The position numbers were made by a program, and so were the translations under genes. Shown here in pieces: positions 9,359 through 19,726 of a DNA stretch of 37,643 nt. The stretch spans positions 1 to 37,643 of the forward strand of contig NZ_CANLRP010000083.1 of the NCBI RefSeq assembly GCF_947493425.1, read 5' to 3'. The notes below the pieces were generated by a model. That model was not told the origin of the DNA and did not search any database. It saw nothing but the letters and a program-made list of their open reading frames with translations. Position 1 is the first letter of the stretch. Each line of letters opens with the position of its first letter. This DNA is from an uncultured Microscilla sp. GTDB lineage: Bacteria; Bacteroidota; Bacteroidia; Cytophagales; Microscillaceae.

Positions 9359-10018
9359 ATGAACTTCCAACAAAGATTACAAAGTATCAAAGAAAGAATT
9401 GAGGGCAATTTGCCCGCCGACTATCTCAAGGTAATGCATGGTGCCACCGAAGATCTTAAACAATCGGGTATTCAAGAAAAAGTACTTAAACCAGGTCAAA
9501 AGATGCCTGCTTTTAATCTACTTAATCAAGATCAAAACCCAATTGATAGTCAGCAATTGCTTAATAAAGGGGCACTGGTGATTACTTTTTATCGAGGTGT
9601 ATGGTGCCCATATTGCAATGCTGACCTTGCTAACCTGAAAAAATATGTAACAGAAATAAACGCCGCCGGAGCAAAATTGATTGCAGTATCACCAGAACAA
9701 CCCCAATTCTTGAAGAAAATAAGCGATATGCAAAAGCTGAATTTTGATATTTTACACGACGCTAATAATGAACTTGCGGCAGCATTTGGGCTAAAGTTTA
9801 CCTTGCCCGAAGACCTGAAGGTAGTGTACCATAATCAGTTTAATATAGACCTTACCATACAACATGGTAACTCTGAATGGGCATTGCCTATGCCTGCCCG
9901 CTTTTTGGTAAATCAGGCAGGTATAATTCAATATGCTGAAAGCGAACCTGACTATCGTAACCGACCTGACCCGGATGAACTAATGGAGGTAATGGTAAAA
10001 GTAGCTGGAAGTAATTAA
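9359..10018 (+). CDS. Peroxiredoxin-like (AhpC/TSA-type) thiol protein
   Basis: A 219-aa cytosolic thioredoxin-fold protein. The motif FYRGVWCPYCNADL places Cys83 and Cys86 in a CxxC at the start of the redox helix, followed by LIAVSPEQP, typical of the peroxiredoxin-like family of about 215 aa. Family members reduce peroxides or protein disulfides; the exact substrate is not known here. The start at 9359 gives the usual N-terminal helical extension. It is divergent from the LysR gene and 50 bp upstream of the MdaB-like gene, so the two are probably an operon for oxidative or electrophile stress. Confidence 0.85.
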   Translation: MNFQQRLQSIKERIEGNLPADYLKVMHGATEDLKQSGIQEKVLKPGQKMPAFNLLNQDQNPIDSQQLLNKGALVITFYRGVWCPYCNADLANLKKYVTEINAAGAKLIAVSPEQPQFLKKISDMQKLNFDILHDANNELAAAFGLKFTLPEDLKVVYHNQFNIDLTIQHGNSEWALPMPARFLVNQAGIIQYAESEPDYRNRPDPDELMEVMVKVAGSN

Positions 10019-10068
10019 AATCAATATCTTTTGTTATAAGCATAAAAATACTTGTAAATACAGAAACG

Positions 10069-10659
10069 ATGAAAAAAGCATTCATTATCAATGGACATCA
10101 ATATTATGAATTTTCGCAGGGAAAATTCAACGCTACGCTTGTAGAAAAAGCCGCCAAATTACTTAAGAAAAAAGGCTATGAAGTGAAAACTACTGAAGTA
10201 CAAAAAGGTTATGATGTAGAAGAAGAAATAGCGAAGTACAAATGGGCAGATGTAGTTCTTTTACAAACTCCTATTAACTGGATGGGAGTGTCTTGGAGCT
10301 TTAAAAAGTATATGGACGAAGTGTTCACGGCTGGAATGATGGGTGAGATGTCGGCAGGAGATGGCAGAACAGCAAAAGCTCCTAAAGAAAATTATGGGCT
10401 AGGTGGATTGCTTAAAGGCAAATACATGCTATCGCTCACTTGTAACGCTCCTAAAGAGGCATTTAACAACCCCGACGAAAAGTTTTTTGCTGGTATCAGT
10501 GAAGATGACTTATTTTTACCCATGCACCTCAATTTCAAATGGTTTGGTTTTGAACCTTTACCTACCTTTGTGAGCTACGATGTAATGAAAAATGCAGAAA
10601 TAGAAAAAGACTTGACACGTTTTGAAACTCATTTCGAAGAAGTTTTCAGCAAGATTTAA
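10069..10659 (+). CDS. mdaB: MdaB-like NAD(P)H:quinone oxidoreductase
   Basis: A 196-aa flavodoxin-fold quinone reductase, close in length to E. coli MdaB (193 aa). Diagnostic stretches are IINGHQYYEFSQGKFNATL (flavin phosphate loop), ADVVLLQTPINWMGVSWSFK, KKYMDEVFTAGMM and LSLTCNAPKEAF. It would use NAD(P)H to reduce quinones by two electrons in the cytoplasm, avoiding semiquinone radicals. It lies 50 bp after the peroxiredoxin-like gene on the same strand and is followed by a terminator, which fits a two-gene stress operon under the divergent LysR. Confidence 0.88.
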   Translation: MKKAFIINGHQYYEFSQGKFNATLVEKAAKLLKKKGYEVKTTEVQKGYDVEEEIAKYKWADVVLLQTPINWMGVSWSFKKYMDEVFTAGMMGEMSAGDGRTAKAPKENYGLGGLLKGKYMLSLTCNAPKEAFNNPDEKFFAGISEDDLFLPMHLNFKWFGFEPLPTFVSYDVMKNAEIEKDLTRFETHFEEVFSKI

Positions 10660-10673
10660 TTAGATAATTATTT

Positions 10674-10714
10674 GAAAATGGTAAAGTGAAGCTAAATATC
10701 ATTTTACCGTTTTC
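10674..10714. terminator. Terminator between mdaB and the tape-measure gene
   Basis: GAAAATGGTAAAGTG pairs with CATTTTACCGTTTTC across an 11-base loop with two weak pairs. It lies between convergent genes and may act in both directions. Confidence 0.55.
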
Positions 10715-10799
10715 ATAAATTAACCAGAGGGTTGTAGTATTCAAATAATGAGACAACTTCTCCAAAAGTAAGTAATAAATAATACACCTGCTAAAGCAT

Positions 10800-13442
10800 C
10801 TACCCCTCCTGCACCATCATTGCCCCGTTGATCTTGCGCACAATCTCCTGTACAATCAAGTCGGCCGATTGTTGCACCTCCTGACCTTTGGCATCCAGGT
10901 TATTGATGCTGTCTACATTCATCCCGATGATATTGCCAATGGTAATGTTAATGTTTACCTGTTTGCTGCCTCCCCCCATGATTTTGTTCATGCCACTCGC
11001 ACTGGTGGTGGCAATTTCGTTACTACCACCAGTAGGGTTTACCTTGGGATGGCCAGGCTTTTTAGCGGGTGCAATCAAAGTATTGAAAGCCGCACCAGTC
11101 ATCGTATCCACCGTTTTTTTCTTACGGTCTTCATTGAACCTGTCTATCTCATCCTGTAGCTTTTTAAGGCGTTTTTTACGCTCTTTTTCTTCCTTTTCCT
11201 GTTGTTCTTCGGCGGGAGTCTTGGGTTGGGGCTTTTTGTCTTGCTTGCTTTTCTCCTTTTGTTTCTGGCTCATACTGTCTGCCTCTTTCGACATCACCCC
11301 AATCAGGCGCAACCCTTGTTTGATTTTGTTGAATACCCAGCTAAACTTGTCAATCAACCAGTTGAACAAGTCACCAATGCCACCAAAGACTTTGCCCACA
11401 ATGGTACCCAAACCCTCAAAGGCTGTACCTACCACTTTAAGCAAAATGCCTCCAATCCACAAAAAGAGTTTGCCCAGTGGGGTAAGCAGGCGTAAAATCA
11501 CCCAAAGCACCGGACGCAAACCATTAATCACTGCCGTGACTCCTGCCATGACATTCCCCAACAAGCCTCCCACATCTACGTTTGCCCGAAACGAATCGGC
11601 AAGCTGATAGACAAAAGGCAACACCATATTTACCACTCCGGTGATTGCCTTCCAGATGTGCCCAAAATTGTCCATAATCGTATTTGCCACGTTGAGCACT
11701 ACTTCAATGAGAGGCGATAACGCCCCAATCAAGCTGCCCGCAATGTTCCACACATCCTGACTGACCATCAGCAGGTTGGTGCGCAGCCCACCGAGCAACT
11801 GCTGAATATGATCTTTCATGGGGGCAAAGGTGGTGGCCAGGCGACCAATCAACCCTGAGATATTAGCAAGCATTGTGGCAATAAAAGGAGAGACAAAGCT
11901 GACTGCCTGGGCAATGCCCTGTACCACCTCTTTTACGCCCAGCGAAGCGTTACCAAAAGCGTGCAGGCTCCCCTTTGCCCCCAACAAATCGCGTTTGAAC
12001 TGGGTAAAGGCTTGACGCAAGGGAGCAAAAGCATCGCTCAAAACTTTGTAATACTGCCCAAAGTTTTCGCCCAAATCACTGAGTACCCCCGTCATTGATT
12101 GGGTCATGCGGCGCAGGAAAGGATCAAAGCGGTCACCGATTTCAATCATTAGCCCACTGAAAGCCGACTTTGCCTTGGTCACATCCCCCGCCAGGTTGTC
12201 TTCCATCGTTTTGGCCATTTTCTGGGCGGTACCCGCTGCGGTGTTGAGCACAATGTCGTAGCCCTTGATGGCTTCAGCTCCTTTGAGGGTAATCTCTCCC
12301 CCTTTTTTGAGGGCAGCCTGCAAACGCTTTTCCCCAAGGAGTCGCTTCATCAGGGCTACCTGGGTAGCATTGGCCGCATCAATTTTTAGCTTCTTTTCTC
12401 CGTTGAGCAACGAGAGCATGTTTTTGGTGGCCTCAGAACCATAAAGGGTGGCAATGGTGGCTTGCTTTTGCTTGTCGGTCATATTGACCGTGACCCGGTT
12501 GAGCTCCTGAATCATCCCGGCAATGCCTTTGAACTTGCCCCTGGCATCAAACATTTCAATCCCTAAGCCTTTCATCAGGGTACGCATTTGACGGGTGGGT
12601 TTGGCCAGGCGATTGAAACCCGAAGCCAACGTAGTGGTGGCCACCGAACCTTGCAAACCATTATCGCCCAAAATACCAATTGCCGAAGCTGATTCTTCCA
12701 GGCTTACTCCCAAAGCCCTGGCTGTGGGTGCCAGGTACTTCATACTTTCGGCGAGCATTTCGAGGTTAGTATTACTGGAAGTAATCGTTTTGGCAAATAC
12801 ATCGGCTACCCGGTCGCTTTGGTCGGCACTGAGCCCAAAGGCAGAAATGGCATTGGAGGCAATGTCGGCGGTGCGTCCCAAGTCCATGCCCGAAGCCGCC
12901 GCCAGGTTCAGCACTCCCCCCAAGGCACTGGCGGCATCCTTTGCCGAAAAACCCGCCATTCCCAGGTACTCCAAACCTTGCCCCGCTTCTCTGGCGCTAA
13001 ACTTGGTGCTTTTGCCCATTTCCAGTGCCTTGTTTCTGAGCACTTGAAACTCCTCAGTATTCGCATTGCTGATTGCCTTCACCCGGCTCATTTGGGCATT
13101 AAAGCTCATACTTTCTTTGGTAGCCACCCCAAAAGCAAGGGTGGCGGCTACACCTGTAGCAAGTAAGGTCTTTTTAAGCCCTTTGAAAGCAGTGCTCACT
13201 CCCGCAGCCATTACCCCCCGTAGTTTGCCCATTTTGCGGATGACCCTTGAAATGGCGTTGCCCACGGCAGCTACCGCACGGCTTGCCACCGGGAAACGCT
13301 CCTGAAACTTGCCCGCTGCTTTACTTGCCTGAGCACCCAGTTGTTCTACCTTAGACCTGGTATTGCCAGCCAGCTTGTGTAGCTTTTCCACCTTGGAACT
13401 TGCCAGGTCCCGCATTTTGAGGGCAAACTCGTAGATTTTCAT
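10800..13442 (-). CDS. Phage tail tape-measure protein (TP901 family)
   Basis: An 880-aa tape-measure protein that sets tail length and is threaded through the tail tube. The TP901 core is unmistakable from about residue 120 to 350: NAQMSRVKAISNANTEEF, MGKSTKFSAREAGQGLEYLG, AGFSAKDAASALGGVLNLAA, then TADIASNAISAFGLSA and ITSSNTNLEMLAESMKYLAP. The middle has several long hydrophobic segments (about 500-700). A Lys/Glu-rich coiled coil follows (about 725-790), then a Gly/Ser-rich C-terminus. The start at 13442 is the first Met and gives a Lys-rich coiled N-terminus. It is alone: no tail genes lie beyond its stop codon, and the baseplate genes start 20 kb away on the other strand. Its sequence is visibly more GC-rich than the chromosome to its left. 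Confidence 0.92.
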   Translation of the reverse strand: MKIYEFALKMRDLASSKVEKLHKLAGNTRSKVEQLGAQASKAAGKFQERFPVASRAVAAVGNAISRVIRKMGKLRGVMAAGVSTAFKGLKKTLLATGVAATLAFGVATKESMSFNAQMSRVKAISNANTEEFQVLRNKALEMGKSTKFSAREAGQGLEYLGMAGFSAKDAASALGGVLNLAAASGMDLGRTADIASNAISAFGLSADQSDRVADVFAKTITSSNTNLEMLAESMKYLAPTARALGVSLEESASAIGILGDNGLQGSVATTTLASGFNRLAKPTRQMRTLMKGLGIEMFDARGKFKGIAGMIQELNRVTVNMTDKQKQATIATLYGSEATKNMLSLLNGEKKLKIDAANATQVALMKRLLGEKRLQAALKKGGEITLKGAEAIKGYDIVLNTAAGTAQKMAKTMEDNLAGDVTKAKSAFSGLMIEIGDRFDPFLRRMTQSMTGVLSDLGENFGQYYKVLSDAFAPLRQAFTQFKRDLLGAKGSLHAFGNASLGVKEVVQGIAQAVSFVSPFIATMLANISGLIGRLATTFAPMKDHIQQLLGGLRTNLLMVSQDVWNIAGSLIGALSPLIEVVLNVANTIMDNFGHIWKAITGVVNMVLPFVYQLADSFRANVDVGGLLGNVMAGVTAVINGLRPVLWVILRLLTPLGKLFLWIGGILLKVVGTAFEGLGTIVGKVFGGIGDLFNWLIDKFSWVFNKIKQGLRLIGVMSKEADSMSQKQKEKSKQDKKPQPKTPAEEQQEKEEKERKKRLKKLQDEIDRFNEDRKKKTVDTMTGAAFNTLIAPAKKPGHPKVNPTGGSNEIATTSASGMNKIMGGGSKQVNINITIGNIIGMNVDSINNLDAKGQEVQQSADLIVQEIVRKINGAMMVQEG

Positions 13443-13515
13443 GAGATGTTTTTGCTCTCAAGCTAGGCGGGATTTGAGGATAGTATAAAGTCTTTATTTA
13501 GGCTTTAGTTAATTA

Positions 13516-13523
13516 CAAAGGTA
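13516..13523 (-). promoter_or_regulatory. Possible -7 element of the tape-measure gene
   Basis: Minus-strand TACCTTTG fits TAnnTTTG, about 75 bp upstream of the tape-measure start; the nearest TTG is 16 bp upstream, shorter than the usual 19. Confidence 0.3.
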
Positions 13524-13622
13524 AAATAGTAGCTAAAGACAAGGATTAAAATCAAAAGTATTTAGGTTGGTGTTTTGAATGATAGGGTTAAATATATTCA
13601 GAAAGTTTTATGCACATGACTG

Positions 13623-16600
13623 TTATCAATTTCTGAATGATCCGATTAAGCCACTGTATTGTTATGAGGTAGCTGGATGATCCGATTAAGCCTGGTAGCG
13701 CTCTATTAGCTCGATGGTTTCTTCATCTATTTCAATTTCTGAATGATCCAATTAAGCCTGTTAAAAACTGTAATGATATTGAAACATTAGAACATATTTC
13801 AATTTCTGAATGATCCGATTAAGCCATTTTTTTCTTTTGAAGTAGTTCTGTAGCTTGCCCATTTCAATTTCTGAATGATCCAATTAAGCCTTTCATTTTT
13901 CGCGAGGGAAGACAACAAAAAACAGAATTTCAATTTCTGAATGATCCGATTAAGCCCCTCTGAGCAAATAGATAACCAGAATCTTTTGCCACTTATTTCA
14001 ATTTCTGAATGATCCGATTAAGCCAGCATTGGCGAGCAACACAAAGACACAACAAATCATATTTCAATTTCTGAATGATCCGATTAAGCCAGACTTGGTC
14101 TTTCAGGGGCTGGGCAAAGAAGACCTTATTTCAATTTCTGAATGATCCGATTAAGCCGGTTTGAAAGATTTCTAGGTTTCTGCCTGGCAAAATGATTTCA
14201 ATTTCTGAATGATCCGATTAAGCCGTTCTTTGCTAGATGGCTAGATGTAAAGTTCAGTGCTATTTCAATTTCTGAATGATCCGATTAAGCCTTCAGTTGT
14301 TGAAAGGTAAAGGTATTAGTCATTACTATTTCAATTTCTGAATGATCCGATTAAGCCTGGGAGCGAAACAGAACAAAAAAAGGCATTATCAATTTCAATT
14401 TCTGAATGATCCGATTAAGCCTCTTATTCATATCGCTGCTCTATATATAGGAACTTCCTATTTCAATTTCTGAATGATCCGATTAAGCCTATACTTTCTT
14501 TTATCACCTTTGCTTATAAGATATAATTTCAATTTCTGAATGATCCGATTAAGCCTTTGATACCTATATGCCCACACTTTACGAATGATGGAATTTCAAT
14601 TTCTGAATGATCCGATTAAGCCACTGGTAGTGAAAATAACAAAATAGAAACAAGTACATTTCAATTTCTGAATGATCCGATTAAGCCTTTGAAATATCAA
14701 TTTTATGTAAGGTTGTATTTCTATATTTCAATTTCTGAATGATCCGATTAAGCCTGATCTTTGTTATAAGATCAAAACAGTACCTTTTATGATTTCAATT
14801 TCTGAATGATCCGATTAAGCCCCCAACCAAAAAAGCAAGCCACTACCCCGCCAACCGACATTTCAATTTCTGAATGATCCGATTAAGCCAGGGGTGGTAA
14901 GCATTGTCGCCTTTAATAACTTCATTTCAATTTCTGAATGATCCGATTAAGCCTGTTATGTGAATACACAGTTTTCAAAGAAAGATAAGATTTCAATTTC
15001 TGAATGATCCGATTAAGCCGAAAACGGTTGCGGGGCAAACCTATCAATTTGCAGATTTCAATTTCTGAATGATCCGATTAAGCCCAGCGACAGCAGCAGC
15101 AAAACAGCAGCAATTAATTTATTTCAATTTCTGAATGATCCGATTAAGCCTGTTGAAAGCAACGATTCTTCTGTGCTAGAAGAGTCATTTCAATTTCTGA
15201 ATGATCCGATTAAGCCTTGGCATGGGGCAGAGCGTGTCGTTATGAATTAAATTTCAATTTCTGAATGATCCGATTAAGCCGGGGGCAGCCCTTATTATAA
15301 GCAAAGCGCCCACCATATTTCAATTTCTGAATGATCCGATTAAGCCAATTAGAAAAATAATGCAACCTATTCCGGGAAACTCATTTCAATTTCTGAATGA
15401 TCCGATTAAGCCTTTTTTGTCGACCTTTTGTTTGAGCTCCCCCCAACTAATTTCAATTTCTGAATGATCCGATTAAGCCGGATGCAGCCCAAAAGATTGC
15501 AGACCAACAAGGAGATTTCAATTTCTGAATGATCCGATTAAGCCGCTTTTTTGCCTGACCATAGACATCACTGCATTGTATTTCAATTTCTGAATGATCC
15601 GATTAAGCCAAAACGTGAAGATGAATACTACCTATTTTACTACAGATTTCAATTTCTGAATGATCCGATTAAGCCGTTAAGTTAGGGAAGCCAATGGTAT
15701 TACCATCATTATTTCAATTTCTGAATGATCCGATTAAGCCTACGATGCGACGAACAAACAAATGCAGTTCCACGACATTTCAATTTCTGAATGATCCGAT
15801 TAAGCCTGGGGGATTTACCACCAGTGCCAGAAGATGAAGCGAATTTCAATTTCTGAATGATCCGATTAAGCCTTCTCCTTGCAATTCTATCTTTACGCCT
15901 TCAAAATCAATTTCAATTTCTGAATGATCCGATTAAGCCATGAGGGGCTTTTGGTTTTCTGCGCATTTTTTCAATTTCAATTTCTGAATGATCCGATTAA
16001 GCCGGGACATCGCCTATGGCGGGGGGATCAAGTTATACCATTTCAATTTCTGAATGATCCGATTAAGCCAAGGGTTGTTTGTGTTTTGATTGCGACAAAA
16101 ACCGTATTTCAATTTCTGAATGATCCGATTAAGCCGCATTATGATTATTTTTTGTTGCTCCTCTTCTGCTTATTTCAATTTCTGAATGATCCGATTAAGC
16201 CGAGGAGTATGTGGAGGAAGTAAAGCTTGATAATAATATTTCAATTTCTGAATGATCCGATTAAGCCAATACTGGGAAGATAAAGAAGCGCGCACCTTAC
16301 TCTTATTTCAATTTCTGAATGATCCGATTAAGCCTATCAAGCAAGTAGCAGAAAACCAAGCAAAATCTTATTTCAATTTCTGAATGATCCGATTAAGCCA
16401 GTCGCTCATCTACAGCAAGCCGACGAATTACCGTATTTCAATTTCTGAATGATCCGATTAAGCCTCCTCCTGGATGGAGGACATGACATGACAGAAATTA
16501 ATTTCAATTTCTGAATGATCCGATTAAGCCAACCGTTTATTTTTTTTGCTCTTATTTTCTCTTTTATTTCAATTTCTGAATGATCCGATTAAGCCAAAGG

Positions 16601-17707
16601 CAAAAATGTAAAAGAAATTGCAAAAAAATTATTTCAATTTCTGAATGATCCGATTAAGCCCGTACCCGTTGAATAGTACTCTTACAGGGCTTACCTATTT
16701 CAATTTCTGAATGATCCGATTAAGCCCTTTGAATGGGCACTTTGAGTCGACTTTCAAGGGTATTTCAATTTCTGAATGATCCGATTAAGCCTGCTTCCAT
16801 ACCGTGTATTGCTGGGGAACAATGATATTTCAATTTCTGAATGATCCGATTAAGCCATTGGTTCAGTCATTTTATCAGACCTATACAAGGTCAATTTCAA
16901 TTTCTGAATGATCCGATTAAGCCAATCATTTGTTCCTTTGGTGGTTTGGGTGTTTTCAATTTCAATTTCTGAATGATCCGATTAAGCCAACCGAAAGAAT
17001 ACTCGACCGCGTGCTGGGTATATAATTTCAATTTCTGAATGATCCGATTAAGCCCTTGTGTTTTTCTTATGGTATCCAATACACCACGCTATTTCAATTT
17101 CTGAATGATCCGATTAAGCCCTTCTTCATTGGCTCAACAGAAAATCTATGATGATATTTCAATTTCTGAATGATCCGATTAAGCCATTAGGGGCTTTGTG
17201 TCTACCGACTCAAGCAATGCATTTCAATTTCTGAATGATCCGATTAAGCCTGTACATGGTAGGTAGTGCTGGTTTGTTACTTTGATATTTCAATTTCTGA
17301 ATGATCCGATTAAGCCTTTGGCCGCCGCTCCGTTTGCCATTTTGGAAACGAGATTTCAATTTCTGAATGATCCGATTAAGCCTAGGATAATCAATGATGA
17401 AAACACCAGGGACTCACACATTTCAATTTCTGAATGATCCGATTAAGCCACTGACTAAGGTACAATGTAGTTGATGGTATTCTATTTCAATTTCTGAATG
17501 ATCCGATTAAGCCCTGTAGACGGGCTGTGTAAAGACATACCAAACTATATTTCAATTTCTGAATGATCCGATTAAGCCACGTTTGCAAATTCTTTTCTTT
17601 GAGGGCGTGCTCGATTTCAATTTCTGAATGATCCGATTAAGCCTTTCAGCTTCGCCTTCTGGCTCATCTACAAGCTCATTTCAATTTCTGAATGATCCGA
17701 TTAAGCC
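13623..17707 (-). CRISPR. CRISPR array 1 (63 repeats, 62 spacers)
   Basis: Counted by hand: 63 copies of a 30-bp repeat that on the plus strand begins ATTTCAATTTCTGAATG and ends ATCCGATTAAGCC, with spacers mostly 34-38 bp. The crRNA sense is the minus strand, where the repeat starts GGCTTAATCGG and ends ATTGAAAT, the usual 8-nt 5' tag of type I crRNAs. Degenerate copies sit at the left end: repeat 1 is altered, repeat 2 has lost its left half and leaves only about 10 bp of spacer, and repeats 3 and 5 have CCAATT instead of CCGATT. The left end is therefore the old, trailer end, and the leader is at the right beside cas2. All intact repeats carry G at position 13. Confidence 0.97.
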
Positions 17708-17830
17708 CCGTGAAATAATGGCTAAAAATGGGCATTTACAGGCTCAAATCAAAGATAAGGAAGGCATTTTTAACCTTGCAAAGTCTGAAACCCCCAATAG
17801 TGTAAAAAGCTCTAGAGGGTTTCAGACTTG
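17708..17830 (-). promoter_or_regulatory. Leader of CRISPR array 1
   Basis: Directly right of the last repeat. The first 119 bp match the DNA right of array 2 with 8 differences and no gaps, which identifies them as the conserved leader. It contains a 13-bp perfect inverted repeat, AAGTCTGAAACCC (17781-17793) and its complement (17817-17829), possibly bound by a host factor during spacer integration, and a promoter facing the array. Confidence 0.85.
17750..17782 (-). promoter_or_regulatory. Promoter of CRISPR array 1
   Basis: On the minus strand TTTG (17782-17779), a 21-bp gap, then TATCTTTG (17757-17750), close to the Bacteroidota consensus TTTG-N19-20-TAnnTTTG. Transcription would start about 35 nt before the first repeat. 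Confidence 0.6.
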
Positions 17831-17917
17831 CTATACAATTCATTATCAGTGCTTTATAATTACAACTTCTAAAAGCACCTCGCAAGATTGAAGTAAACCA
17901 GCAAGGTTACAGACTTT

Positions 17918-18181
17918 TCATAAGATATTATCCAGCGAATTACGCTCTTGCCCTATCACTTCTTTGTCTAACCAACGGGCTTGCCGCGACTTGAATATAA
18001 TCAAACTATCTTGTTTTTTATCCATCAACTGTCCCGCTTTTAGCTTCAATTCTTGTAACTTTACCTCAGTAATTTCCCCCTCAAACACCGAGTTTTGAAT
18101 CCAATGCAGGTATTTTCGGCAAAGCTTTAGCATTTTACCTACTCTTTTCTCTCCACAATCATACACCAATATCACATACAT
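17918..18181 (-). CDS. cas2: Cas2, spacer-integration subunit
   Basis: An 87-aa Cas2 with the ferredoxin-like N-terminal strand MYVILVYDCGEKRVGKMLKL, where Asp8 is the conserved residue, then YLHWIQNSVFEGEIT. It forms the central dimer of the Cas1-Cas2 integrase. It starts one base after the end of cas1 on the same strand, is the last gene of the cas operon, and is directly followed by the leader of array 1, the expected integration site. Confidence 0.95.
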   Translation of the reverse strand: MYVILVYDCGEKRVGKMLKLCRKYLHWIQNSVFEGEITEVKLQELKLKAGQLMDKKQDSLIIFKSRQARWLDKEVIGQERNSLDNIL

Positions 18182-18182
18182 A

Positions 18183-19187
18183 TTACCACCATATTTTAAA
18201 AGGTTTATAATCGTCCATATTCAATACATGTTTGGCTATTTTATAACACTCTAGCTTTACCAATTGCCCATAACTTACTTGTTTTTTTAGGGTTCTATGA
18301 GCAATGGTTTTCTTAAGGCGTTCGTCCCAGGCATTCACAAATATTTTTTTACCTGCTTCTTTGAGCAGGCATTTGTTTACCTGAAGGTCAAAATCTTTGG
18401 TTTGTATTTTTTTCAGGTTCAACACATTAAAAATGAGGCGGTCTACCAATATGGGTTTAAAGATTTCGGCAAGGTCGAGCGCCAACGAGTAACGCCGGGT
18501 ACCTGGTTCGTGCAAAAAACTAATGGTAGGGTTGAGCTGGGTGTGGTAAATCATATCCAGGCACAAAGCATAACACATCATGTTGCCAAACGACACCAAG
18601 GCATTTACTTCATTGAGCGGGGGCTGCTTGCTGCGGTTGCCCATCTTAAAATGCAGCAAAATTTCGTCAAAAGCGGCATAGTATGCCTTTCTTATGTTGC
18701 CTTCTATGCCCATCAATGTGGGCACATCTTTAGCTATCAATGCTTGTTGTATCAATTGATTGATCGTAGCAATGTGTTTACCCACTTGCCTACCCTTGCT
18801 TTGGTATTGGCGTAAGTTCCTTAAAATGTTGGCCGCTGCCCCTTCTACAAACCTACTTGCCAGTAACATTCGCTTGTGAGATTGTTGGTAGTGGTTAGTC
18901 TGATTGATTTGTACCTGCCCCGCCAGTAAATAATCGCGTGGCATAAACGACCCTGTATAGTGCCCGTAATAATCAAAGAAATGTACCGTCACCTGATGTT
19001 TGCCCAAGAAATTGTACAAAGCACTATTGGCATCCAGGCTACCCAACATATACAATACTTTGACTCCTTCTACTGGCAAAAACCTGGTTTTTAGAGGCTC
19101 CCCTTCTTTGTCTCTTATAGTAAACTTTAATGTATTATCTTCTCGCTCTAACCGCCCGGCATTGAACAAATAGTATGATTTTTTCAT
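18183..19187 (-). CDS. cas1: Cas1 integrase
   Basis: A 334-aa Cas1 of the type I-D/I-B kind. The N-terminal beta domain carries MKKSYYLFNAGRLEREDNTL and the helical catalytic domain holds the metal ligands: Glu162 in LMGIEGNIRKAYY, His226 in SFLHEPGTRRYSLALDLAE, and Glu241 (or Asp238). All are intact, so the integrase should be active. It inserts new spacers at the leader-repeat boundary with Cas2, with Cas4 trimming the prespacer. It lies 35 bp after cas4 in the operon. Confidence 0.97.
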   Translation of the reverse strand: MKKSYYLFNAGRLEREDNTLKFTIRDKEGEPLKTRFLPVEGVKVLYMLGSLDANSALYNFLGKHQVTVHFFDYYGHYTGSFMPRDYLLAGQVQINQTNHYQQSHKRMLLASRFVEGAAANILRNLRQYQSKGRQVGKHIATINQLIQQALIAKDVPTLMGIEGNIRKAYYAAFDEILLHFKMGNRSKQPPLNEVNALVSFGNMMCYALCLDMIYHTQLNPTISFLHEPGTRRYSLALDLAEIFKPILVDRLIFNVLNLKKIQTKDFDLQVNKCLLKEAGKKIFVNAWDERLKKTIAHRTLKKQVSYGQLVKLECYKIAKHVLNMDDYKPFKIWW

Positions 19188-19222
19188 AAAAATAGAATGG
19201 TTTTAAAACAGAAAAAGCCTGG

Positions 19223-19726
19223 TCACCCAGCCCAGCAAAACTCATAGTAGGCACACTTTTGACAAAAACTTTGGGCAATTTTGTCTGGACAGGTGTTGCT
19301 GTCTATCAACAAACGAATGGCTGCCACCCACTTTTCAATGACTGGTATGTCTTCCTTTTCCAGCATTACTTCCTGCTTTTCTTTAAGCAGTGGATATTCA
19401 AGCAGACCTTTGGCATTGTCGAGCCCATGCTGAGCGAGTACATACAGGTAGTATTTTACCTGGGCTATGTGGGCATCGCTCATTTTATTGGTCTTTTTTA
19501 CCTCGTGTACTACCTTATTTTTGGCATCAAAAAAATCTACCTTGATGCCCCCTATTGCCAGCTCGGTGTACTTATCCGGACGACGATGATAAGCTGTATC
19601 GCCCAGTAATTTGCCTGCCTGGACTACCTCTGAGGTATGCTCCATCTGGATGCCTTTGGCAAACAACCACAATTTGCGTAAGCATACATGAAAATAATGG
19701 ATGTGGGTTCCTGTAATGTTGGTCAT
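19223..19726 (-). CDS. cas4: Cas4 nuclease
   Basis: A 167-aa Cas4 with a RecB-like nuclease core (GGIKVDFFDAKNKVVHEVKK, then AQVKYYLYVL) and four Cys for a 4Fe-4S cluster: Cys15 (HVCLRKLWLF) and Cys155, Cys158 and Cys164 (FCQKCAYYEFCW). It helps select and trim prespacers next to a correct PAM. The start codon overlaps the end of cas3' by 4 bp, indicating coupled translation. Confidence 0.95.
   Translation of the reverse strand: MTNITGTHIHYFHVCLRKLWLFAKGIQMEHTSEVVQAGKLLGDTAYHRRPDKYTELAIGGIKVDFFDAKNKVVHEVKKTNKMSDAHIAQVKYYLYVLAQHGLDNAKGLLEYPLLKEKQEVMLEKEDIPVIEKWVAAIRLLIDSNTCPDKIAQSFCQKCAYYEFCWAG

Noticed and set aside
10869..13305. Several long plus-strand frames opposite the tape-measure gene
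   Set aside because: They are antisense to a clearly recognised TP901 tape-measure protein and show no domain.
15924..17891. Open frames inside array 1 and its leader, with repeated FQFLNDPIKP or LNRIIQKLKL peptides
   Set aside because: They are translations of the CRISPR repeat and leader; no independent coding evidence.
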